Positions 56,558 through 62,585 of a stretch of DNA of 64,000 nucleotides are shown in pieces. The position numbers were made by a program, and so were the translations under genes. This DNA comes from Catenulispora sp. GP43 (lineage in GTDB: Bacteria; Actinomycetota; Actinomycetes; Streptomycetales; Catenulisporaceae). The DNA is taken from the NCBI RefSeq assembly GCF_041260665.1, contig NZ_JBGCCT010000003.1, forward strand, positions 62,001-126,000, in the 5' to 3' direction. Position 1 is the first letter of the stretch. Every line of letters begins with the position of its first letter. The notes under the pieces are model-generated. The model worked only from the letters and a program-made list of their open reading frames with translations, was not told where the DNA came from and searched no databases.

Positions 56558-56869
56558 ATGATCCGACGCTCACTCACCGCGCTGGCCGCCGCCGTGGCCG
56601 CCGAGCTGTGCTGCGTCGCGGGCAGCTTCCTACACGCGGTACGCCTGGTCGCGCACGTGGAAGGCGTCTCGGTTTGGACCGCGCTGAGCTCGCACTGGAA
56701 CACCTCGCTCACCGCCTGGCGCGCCTCCCTGACAGCCGGCGACCGCCTGCTGTTCGTCGCCGTCGCCGCGGTGGCCGCGGCCGCGGTGCTCGCCGGGCCG
56801 TACCTGAAGCCGACATTCGGGCGTATCCGTACCCGAATCACCGGCGTTCGCAGGCAGCCGCGTGCATAG
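56558..56869 (+). CDS. Small two-helix membrane protein
   Basis: This is a 103-aa protein with two membrane helices (SLTALAAAVAAELCCVAGSFL, about 5-25, and RLLFVAVAAVAAAAVLAGPYL, about 68-88). It has no recognised family. It sits 17 bp before the thymidine kinase gene on the same strand. The ribosome-binding site is weak (GTGAAGCG), so the start is uncertain. Confidence 0.55.
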   Translation: MIRRSLTALAAAVAAELCCVAGSFLHAVRLVAHVEGVSVWTALSSHWNTSLTAWRASLTAGDRLLFVAVAAVAAAAVLAGPYLKPTFGRIRTRITGVRRQPRA

Positions 56870-56885
56870 GGGATAATCTGCGACC

Positions 56886-57533
56886 ATGGCCGAGCTCGTC
56901 TTCTTCACCGGAACCATGGACAGCGGCAAGTCGACCCTCGCCTTGCAACTCGACCACAACCACAACGCCCGCGGCCGCGCCGGGCTCATCTTCACCCGCG
57001 ACGACCGCGCGGGCAGCGCCACCATCTCCAGCCGGCTGGGCCTGAAAGCCGCCGCGGTGGAGGTCGAGAACACCACCGACCTGCTCAACCACGTGGTGCA
57101 GATGATGTCCTCCGGCGGCAAGGTGGACTACGTGGTCGCCGACGAGGCGCAGTTCTACACCGAGGACCACATCGAACAGCTGGCGCGCATGGTCGACGAG
57201 CTGAGCATCGACGTCTACGCCTTCGGCATCACCACCGACTTCCGCACCCGGCTGTTCCCCGGCAGCAAGCGCCTGATCGAACTCGCCGACCGCATCGAGG
57301 TGCTCCAGGTGCAGACCCTGTGCTGGTGCGGAGCCCGCGCCACGCACAACGCGCGCACCGTCGGCGGCGAGATGGTGGTCGAGGGCGAGCAGGTCGTGGT
57401 CGGCGACACCGCGGTCGCCGACGAGATCGGCTACGAGGTGCTGTGCCGCCGCCACCACCGCCGCCGGCTGACCGCGGCCCGCTCGGGAGCTGCCGCGCTG
57501 AGCCCGGACACGCTTCCGTTCGGCGCCGCCTGA
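56886..57533 (+). CDS. tdk: Thymidine kinase
   Basis: Phosphorylates thymidine to TMP in nucleoside salvage, using ATP. It is 215 aa. The P-loop is GTMDSGKST (9-17), the Walker B-like segment is DYVVADEAQF, and the lasso/zinc region has LCWCGARATHNARTVGGEM and LCRRHH. It is typical of the TK1 class. The ATG follows a short gap after the preceding small gene. The next gene is a tRNA-Ser. Confidence 0.95.
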   Translation: MAELVFFTGTMDSGKSTLALQLDHNHNARGRAGLIFTRDDRAGSATISSRLGLKAAAVEVENTTDLLNHVVQMMSSGGKVDYVVADEAQFYTEDHIEQLARMVDELSIDVYAFGITTDFRTRLFPGSKRLIELADRIEVLQVQTLCWCGARATHNARTVGGEMVVEGEQVVVGDTAVADEIGYEVLCRRHHRRRLTAARSGAAALSPDTLPFGAA

Positions 57534-57571
57534 GGGCCACGGGCCGCGACCGGATTGTGAGAGACTTTCTG

Positions 57572-57597
57572 CTCACGAGCGCCTGGGCGCTCGTGAG
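57572..57597 (+). terminator. Hairpin abutting the tRNA-Ser 5' end
   Basis: CTCACGAGCGC (57572-57582) and GCGCTCGTGAG (57587-57597) form an 11-bp stem with a 4-nt loop. Its last base is the first base of the tRNA. It could terminate tdk, or it could be a precursor structure for 5' processing. Confidence 0.55.
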
Positions 57598-57681
57598 GAG
57601 GATTTGCCTAGTGGCCTAAGGCGTTGGTCTTGAAAACCAAAGTGGCGAGAGTCACCGTGGGTTCGAATCCCACATCCTCCG
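57597..57681 (+). tRNA. tRNA-Ser (anticodon UGA)
   Basis: A full cloverleaf of 85 nt: acceptor GGAGGAT pairs with ATCCTCC; the anticodon stem TTGGT/ACCAA has loop CTTGAAA with anticodon TGA (57631-57633); there is a class II variable arm (GTGGCGAGAGTCACC-like) and a T-arm around GGTTCGAATCC. The discriminator base is G and the 3' CCA is not encoded. It reads UCA codons. Confidence 0.95.
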
Positions 57682-57686
57682 CACGA

Positions 57687-58004
57687 TCAATTCATGCCTT
57701 GACCTGCGGTTATGTGATTTAAGCAAGCTGACTCACGCCGGGGACGTGGGAGCGTGCGGGGTTCATCATCCTCGGTCTTCCTCATCGGGCCACGGGGCGC
57801 GGCCCGCGTCGGCAATTCTGGGACGCACGCTGGGCGATCAAGGCTTCCAGACCCGTTCAGGATGCGCTCGATTCCAAAGGCCAAGGCCTGGCCTCCGCCC
57901 CCGACCGACGTGGTAGTCGCCGCCCGAAGGGATGAGTACGCATCGCGGTGCTCCCGCAGCACGATGTCGAGGGCTGCGATGAGATCAGCTTCGGCATCCC
58001 GCAC
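57687..58004 (-). CDS. Small hypothetical ORF between tRNA-Ser and vapBC
   Basis: This is a 105-aa ORF of unknown function. The N-terminal 25 residues (RDAEADLIAALDIVLREHRDAY) could be a helix, while the C-terminal half is Pro/Arg-rich. No clear ribosome-binding site precedes it. It fills most of the 375-bp region between the tRNA and vapB, and its start lies at the edge of the VapB operator. It may be a remnant rather than an active gene. Confidence 0.3.
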   Translation of the reverse strand: MRDAEADLIAALDIVLREHRDAYSSLRAATTTSVGGGGQALAFGIERILNGSGSLDRPACVPELPTRAAPRGPMRKTEDDEPRTLPRPRRESACLNHITAGQGMN

Positions 58005-58007
58005 GCC

Positions 58008-58039
58008 ATGATATCATTTCCCTGGAGAAACGATATCAT
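58008..58039. promoter_or_regulatory. vapBC operator
   Basis: ATGATATCATTTC (58008-58020) and GAAACGATATCAT (58027-58039) form an imperfect 13-bp inverted repeat with a 6-nt spacer, 17 bp before vapB. Each arm carries a GATATC palindrome. Antitoxin autoregulation is expected here. Confidence 0.65.
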
Positions 58040-58056
58040 CAGCCGGAGGCGCCCCC

Positions 58057-58263
58057 ATGGCCAGGACCGTCATCGACTTGGACGAGAAGACCGTTGCCGA
58101 GGTCATGGAGATCTTCGGCACCAACGTCAAGGCGCAGGCCGTACGTGCCGCACTTGAGGACGTGGTGAAGCGTCGCCGCCGACAGGTGGGGATCGACATG
58201 CTCAAGTCCGGGGAGCTCGTCATCCAGGACCGGAAGGGCGGGGCAGGGGCGGACGCCGCGTGA
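58057..58263 (+). CDS. vapB: VapB-type antitoxin
   Basis: This is a 68-aa antitoxin with a short RHH-like N-terminus (RTVIDLDEKTVAEVMEIFGT, NVKAQAVRAALEDVVKRRRR) and a basic, flexible tail that would bind the toxin. GGAGG lies 7 nt upstream of the ATG. Its stop overlaps the vapC GTG by 4 nt, the usual arrangement for a toxin-antitoxin pair. It probably neutralises VapC and represses the operon. Confidence 0.9.
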   Translation: MARTVIDLDEKTVAEVMEIFGTNVKAQAVRAALEDVVKRRRRQVGIDMLKSGELVIQDRKGGAGADAA

Positions 58264-58691
58264 ACCATCGCAGTGCCCTTTTCCTCATCGACAACTCCGC
58301 CTTCGCCCGGTGGCGCCAGCCTTCCGTAGCGGCCGTGCTGGACCCGCTGCACGAGCGTGGGTTGCTGGCTGTCACCGGGCCGATCGAGATGGAGGTCATG
58401 TACTCCGCACGCAATGCGAAGGAGGCGATGGTACTACGCTCCTTCCTGTCAGGCTTCGACTACCTGCCCTGCGATGACGAAGCGTGGACCCGTGCATTCA
58501 ACCTGCGCGAGCAGGCCGTAGGGCGGGGCAACCACCGCGCCCTGTCCACCACCGATCTGCTCATCTGCGCTGTCGCCGAACTTCACGGGGCCACGGTGCT
58601 GCATTATGACCAAGACTTTGAGCAGATCGCCGCGTTGGCCGGTAACAGGTTCACCCACCAGTGGGTGGCTTCGGCAGGGCTGGCGGACTAG
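58260..58691 (+). CDS. vapC: VapC-type PIN-domain ribonuclease toxin
   Basis: This is a 143-aa PIN-domain protein. Conserved acidic residues are Asp11 (LFLIDNSAF), Glu43, Asp99 (STTDLLICAVA) and Asp117 (VLHYDQDF). Relatives cleave tRNA or rRNA when the antitoxin is lost. The GTG start overlaps the vapB stop. Its 3' end overlaps the C-terminal end of the convergent CWB2 gene by 41 bp, and the match of that CWB2 protein to its relatives stops at about this point. Confidence 0.92.
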   Translation: MNHRSALFLIDNSAFARWRQPSVAAVLDPLHERGLLAVTGPIEMEVMYSARNAKEAMVLRSFLSGFDYLPCDDEAWTRAFNLREQAVGRGNHRALSTTDLLICAVAELHGATVLHYDQDFEQIAALAGNRFTHQWVASAGLAD

Positions 58692-59625
58692 GCATGAACG
58701 TGCGGCATTTTGCAGCGACCTGCGGATGCTGCTGGAGCCAGTTCCAGGCGGCGTCGCTGATCGTCCACTGGCCGGTGAGCAGGATCGGTTCGCCGAGGTC
58801 CGCTGCCAGCGGTCCGGCCGCCAGCGCGTCGGCGAAGTCGGTGCCGGTGGCGATCACGGCGCCGGGTGCGGACGGGAAAGCCTGCTGCGCGACGGACAGC
58901 GCGGTTCCGGCACGATCCGCGCCGAAGTAGCGGACGACGCGGTAGCCGGCGGAGACCAGCCCCTTCTCGATCGCCGGCGAAACCGCCGACTCGCCACCGA
59001 GGATGTACACAGTCCGGTGGGATGCCGGGCCCCCGAGGACGCGGTCGATCTCGGCGCGGGTCGTGGCCTCCAGCGCCGCCGGATCGGTCAGCAGCAGGGG
59101 ACCGCCGACGTGAGCGGCCGACGGGACACCGGACAGAGCGTCAGGGGCCTCATCGCCGCGGGCCAGCACGACGGCCCGAGCCGAGCCGCTGGTCCAAGCA
59201 CTCCGCGAAACCGCGATCGCGGTCCCGTAGCGGTCCGATCCGGAGATCCGAGACACCACGTGAGTCCCCGGCGGCAGCGTGGACGCAACAGTCACGTCCA
59301 CCCACGCGACGGCCGTACCCGTCGAGCCCCCGGAGTCGGTGTCGGTCAGCTCGACCTGATACCGGCCGCTCGCCTGGTAGGTGTAGTAGACCTGGGCCTG
59401 GCTATCGGCACCGCGCAACGTGGTGCCGTCGCCCATGGAGAGCGAGTACTGGCCGCCGAGGTCGGGCATCGTCACCGCGACCAGGCCGTGGTCGTTCTGT
59501 GCGGTGACCGTCACCGACGGCTGGAACAGCGATGCCGCGGGAACCGCATCGGCCGGGGCCAACGGTCGGAGGTTGGTGCCGAGCACGGCGACGAGCACCA
59601 GGCCGAACCCAATGGAACGACGCAT
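58651..59625 (-). CDS. Secreted CWB2-repeat protein, apparently 3'-truncated
   Basis: This is a 324-aa secreted protein. Signal peptide at about 1-30 (IGFGLVLVAVLGTNL). A PKD-like beta domain runs to about 115 (VAVTMPDLGGQYSLSMGDGTT). Two CWB2 repeats follow: the first begins ISGSDRYGTAIAVSRSAW, the second FGADRAGTALSVAQQAF and includes GTDFADALAAGPLAADL. After PQVAAKCRTF the sequence turns into MPSPPALPKPPTGG, where the homologous protein at 41331 continues AVTAVGGSAV. The third repeat is missing. The break falls within about 15 bp of the vapC stop, suggesting loss of the original 3' end by insertion. The ATG at 59625 has GGGGAG upstream. Confidence 0.85.
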   Translation of the reverse strand: MRRSIGFGLVLVAVLGTNLRPLAPADAVPAASLFQPSVTVTAQNDHGLVAVTMPDLGGQYSLSMGDGTTLRGADSQAQVYYTYQASGRYQVELTDTDSGGSTGTAVAWVDVTVASTLPPGTHVVSRISGSDRYGTAIAVSRSAWTSGSARAVVLARGDEAPDALSGVPSAAHVGGPLLLTDPAALEATTRAEIDRVLGGPASHRTVYILGGESAVSPAIEKGLVSAGYRVVRYFGADRAGTALSVAQQAFPSAPGAVIATGTDFADALAAGPLAADLGEPILLTGQWTISDAAWNWLQQHPQVAAKCRTFMPSPPALPKPPTGG

Positions 59626-59911
59626 TTCTCCCCATGCATGAAGCAGAGCCGCGAAGAACGTCGCGATCCGGCCCCGTCCGGAAAGACCTGGGCTCACGGA
59701 TTCTGACGGCGCCTGATACGTGAGTCAACCTCTGATATTGCGGCATTCCCTGATACCCCCGCCTCGCCGGAGGTGCTGGGCTACCTCGCCTCGCAAGATC
59801 GACCTGGGCGGTCCGAATCCTCAACATCACCAGGTTCGACGGGCTGACCAGGTGAAACCCTGGCAGAATCCTGAGTCGGAACCCCAGCTCCGCTCAAAGA
59901 AGGCACCGACG

Positions 59912-60670
59912 ATGGCCAAACCCTTCCGCATGGACGATGTCGTCCGCGTCGACGACGACGTCCACGCCGTCCTCGGCAGCGACGTCACCTGGGTCGTGGT
60001 GAAGGACGGCGACAGCGCGACGCTGATCGACACCGGCTACCCCGGCGACTACGACAACCTCCTGGCCTCGTTGGCGATGCTCAAGGTGGCGCCGGAGGCG
60101 GTCAGCGCGATCCTGGTCACGCATGCCCACAACGACCACATCGGCTCCGCCGAGCGGCTGCGGGCCGCGTACGGTATTCCGGTCCTGATGCATGCCGAGG
60201 AGGTGCCGCACTCGCGGCGCGAGTTCCTCGACCAGGTGTCCGTGGGGCAGGTGGCGGCCAACGCGTGGCGGCCGGGCGTCGTGCCGTGGGCGGTGCGGGC
60301 GTTGCGCAACGGTGGTACCGCGGATGTCGCCGTCGCCGAGCCGCAGGCCTTCCCCGCCGACGGGCCGCTCGACCTGCCCGGGGCGCCGGTGCCGCTGCAC
60401 ACGCCCGGGCACACGGCGGGGCACTGCGCCTATTTCTTGCCGGCGCGGGGGATCGTGGTCTGCGGGGACGCCCTGGGCACCGGGCATCCGACGTCGCGGG
60501 TCAGCGGTCCGCAGTTGCTGCCCGCCATGTTCCAGAAGGACCGGGACGGCGCGCTGGCCAGTCTGGGTGTGCTGGCCGAGACCGACGCGGATGTGTTGAT
60601 CCCCGGGCACGGGCCTGTGCACCGCGGGTCGGTGCGGGACGCCGTCGAGCGGATCCGGGAGCGCGGCTAG
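59912..60670 (+). CDS. MBL-fold metallo-hydrolase
   Basis: This is a 252-aa metallo-beta-lactamase-fold hydrolase. The metal motif THAHNDHIG supplies His and Asp ligands. HTPGHTAGHCAYFL, FCGD-type VVCGDALGTGH and IPGHGPVHRG follow in the normal order. It resembles glyoxalase II or quorum-quenching lactonase types; substrate not predictable. The ATG at 59912 is preceded by AAAGAAGGC. The 286 bp before it (59626-59911) have no gene. It ends 86 bp before the MerR fusion. Confidence 0.9.
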   Translation: MAKPFRMDDVVRVDDDVHAVLGSDVTWVVVKDGDSATLIDTGYPGDYDNLLASLAMLKVAPEAVSAILVTHAHNDHIGSAERLRAAYGIPVLMHAEEVPHSRREFLDQVSVGQVAANAWRPGVVPWAVRALRNGGTADVAVAEPQAFPADGPLDLPGAPVPLHTPGHTAGHCAYFLPARGIVVCGDALGTGHPTSRVSGPQLLPAMFQKDRDGALASLGVLAETDADVLIPGHGPVHRGSVRDAVERIRERG

Positions 60671-60687
60671 CTCTTGACCTTCAGCTC

Positions 60688-60719
60688 TTGACCTTGCCCC
60701 GGGGGGCAGGGTTTACGGT
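60688..60719 (+). promoter_or_regulatory. MerR-type promoter with 20-bp spacer
   Basis: -35 TTGACC (60688-60693), a 20-bp spacer, then -10 TACGGT (60714-60719). The spacer contains the imperfect dyad CCTTGCCCC (60692-60700) and GGGGCAGGG (60703-60711), centred in the spacer as for MerR activators, which twist an overlong spacer. A second CTCTTGACCTT copy lies at 60671-60681. Confidence 0.6.
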
Positions 60720-60755
60720 CGGTGCACAAGCTCCCCCGGCACCGAGCGAGGAACC

Positions 60756-61724
60756 ATGAGGATCGGCGATCTGGCCCGCGACGCCGGTGTCACGCCCAAG
60801 GCGGTCCGCTACTACGAGTCGCTGGGCCTGCTGGTCCCCGCGCGGTTGGGGAACGGCTACCGCGACTACTCCGGGCAGGACGTCCGGGTGGTGCGGGAGG
60901 TCCGGCGGCTGATCGGGCTCGGCATCCCGGCGGCGCGGACCCGGCCGTTCCTGGACTGCCTCGCCGACCACGGGGAGATCGACGACTGCCCGTCCTCGCT
61001 GGCCGAGTACCGGGACGCCATCGACGACCTGGACCGCCGCATCAGGGAGCTGACGCGGCGGCGCGACACCCTCGCCGCCCGCCTGGACCGGGCCGCGGGC
61101 CGCTGCCCCGGCGACGCCCCGGAGGACGGCGCGGCCCCCGAACCCGAGGAAGCCATCGTGGACGACATCTACACCCTCCCGGCCGATCTGCCGGTCCCCC
61201 AGGACGACGGCGCCGCCGGCCATCTCCCCGGCGTCGCCGTCCCGGGGCTCGCGCTCCCGAGCACCGCGAAGGAGACCATCGAGCTGGCCGCGCTGGGTAC
61301 CGGCCGAACGATCGTCTATATCTATCCGCTCAGCGGCCGCCCCGGCGAGGACATTCCCGAGGGCTGGAACGCCATCCCGGGCGCCCGAGGCTGCACGACA
61401 CAGGCCTGCGACTTCCGTGACCACCACGAGGAACTGCTCGACGCCGGCGCGACGCGGGTCTTCGGTCTGTCCAGCCAGGACACCGCTTATCAGCGGGAGT
61501 TGGTGGAACGGCTGCGGCTGCCGTTCTCCATGCTGTCCGACACCGGGCTCCGCCTTGCCGGGGAACTGAACCTGCCGACATTCGAGGCGGACGGCCAGGT
61601 CCTCTATAAGCGCATCACTCTCGTCATCCGCGACGGCCAGGTCGAGCACGCCTTCTACCCGGTCTTCCCGCCGAACCGCCACGCGGGTGAAGTGCTGTCC
61701 TGGCTTAAGGAGAATCCCGTATAA
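60756..61724 (+). CDS. MerR regulator fused to a BCP/PrxQ-type peroxiredoxin
   Basis: This is a 322-aa two-domain protein. Residues 1-115 are a MerR regulator: helix-turn-helix IGDLARDAGVTPKAVRYYESLGLL at 3-26, then a dimerisation coiled coil to about 115 with three extra Cys (68, 78, 117). An acidic linker follows (118-150). Residues 155-322 are an AhpC/TSA-type peroxiredoxin with GARGCTTQACDFRDHH (209-224), where Cys213 and Cys218 match the peroxidatic and resolving pair of atypical 2-Cys BCP/PrxQ. A fusion of a DNA-binding activator to a peroxide-reducing domain suggests direct peroxide sensing (inference). A MerR-type promoter lies upstream. Confidence 0.88.
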   Translation: MRIGDLARDAGVTPKAVRYYESLGLLVPARLGNGYRDYSGQDVRVVREVRRLIGLGIPAARTRPFLDCLADHGEIDDCPSSLAEYRDAIDDLDRRIRELTRRRDTLAARLDRAAGRCPGDAPEDGAAPEPEEAIVDDIYTLPADLPVPQDDGAAGHLPGVAVPGLALPSTAKETIELAALGTGRTIVYIYPLSGRPGEDIPEGWNAIPGARGCTTQACDFRDHHEELLDAGATRVFGLSSQDTAYQRELVERLRLPFSMLSDTGLRLAGELNLPTFEADGQVLYKRITLVIRDGQVEHAFYPVFPPNRHAGEVLSWLKENPV

Positions 61725-61751
61725 GCGTGGGGGCTTTAGGCGCTAAAGCTG

Positions 61752-62429
61752 TCAGTGACTCAGCGATTCGGCGGTCGTCCTGGCCGTCGCGATGTCCTGG
61801 GTCACCGCCGCCGCCGCCGTGTCCAGGGCCGCCTGTGGCGCCGTTCCCTGTTGGTACTGCCCGGCGGTGGCGACCCAGTCACCCATATCGGACTTGAGCT
61901 TGGCCATGTCCTTCAGCCACTGATCGAGCCGTCCGCCGTGGTCGCCGCCGTAGGCCGCGGCGGCTTGGCGTTCGGCGTCCAGATAAGTCGTGTCGCTCTC
62001 GGGGTTCGGCGACGTGCGGAACTTCGAGAACTGCGAGGCCGGGGAGTTCGGGTCGCTGAAGGCGTTGCCGTAGGCCGTCATGTCGGCGTAGTGCGTGTGG
62101 CCCACGATCTTCTGCCCGTCCGCCAGCAGATCCGCGTAGTGCTGGACCGATCCGAGCAGGATCTGCGTGGTCTTGGTCGCGTCCTTGGGAGCCGGTGGGG
62201 ACACGGCTCCGCCGGATATGCCAGGGGCCGTATCCGCCCCGGAAGGCCGGCCGGACGTGGGCGAACCGGAGTCGTCGAACGCGCCGAACGCCGCGGCCAT
62301 GGCGAACACGACGGCCACGACGGCCAGTCCGTACATCACCAGCAGGCCTTGTTGTTGGCCCATGCCCAGCACCCGGCGCAGCGGCCTGCCGCGCCGGCCC
62401 CGTCCCGGAGTCCAGTCAATCTTCGGCAC
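61752..62429 (-). CDS. Single-pass membrane protein of unknown function
   Basis: This is a 225-aa protein. A basic N-terminus (GRGRRGRPLRRVLGMG) is followed by one membrane helix (LLVMYGLAVVAVVFAMAAAF, about 29-48). The external part has a Ser/Gly/Pro-rich linker (52-80) and a helical domain (YADLLADGQKIVGHTHYADM, LKDMAKLKSDMGDWVATAGQY). No catalytic motif is seen. It is convergent with the MerR fusion and divergent from the efflux adaptor; the 156 bp between hold the adaptor promoter. Confidence 0.65.
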   Translation of the reverse strand: MPKIDWTPGRGRRGRPLRRVLGMGQQQGLLVMYGLAVVAVVFAMAAAFGAFDDSGSPTSGRPSGADTAPGISGGAVSPPAPKDATKTTQILLGSVQHYADLLADGQKIVGHTHYADMTAYGNAFSDPNSPASQFSKFRTSPNPESDTTYLDAERQAAAAYGGDHGGRLDQWLKDMAKLKSDMGDWVATAGQYQQGTAPQAALDTAAAAVTQDIATARTTAESLSH

Positions 62430-62585
62430 CTGGAGAACCTACCGCCGATCACCGGCTATTCACCAGGGCGTCAATAAGTCCGCCACAAGGTCGATTCCGC
62501 CAGGTCACGAACTGATAACGACACGCTTGAGACTGAACGGACCCCTTCACCTTCGCTTCAGTTACTGGGGACAACCTCTGGCGCC

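Larger units (their letters stand above)
57682..58056. other. 375-bp region between tRNA-Ser and vapB
   Basis: The 5' part (57682-57740) is less GC-rich than its surroundings. It contains the doubtful ORF 57687-58004 and, at the right edge, the vap operator (58008-58039). No direct repeat of the tRNA 3' end was seen, so an attachment site is not proven. Confidence 0.5.

Noticed and set aside
57681-57740. Possible attachment site at the 3' end of tRNA-Ser
   Set aside because: No direct repeat of the tRNA 3' end could be seen on the far side of vapBC, and no integrase is present.
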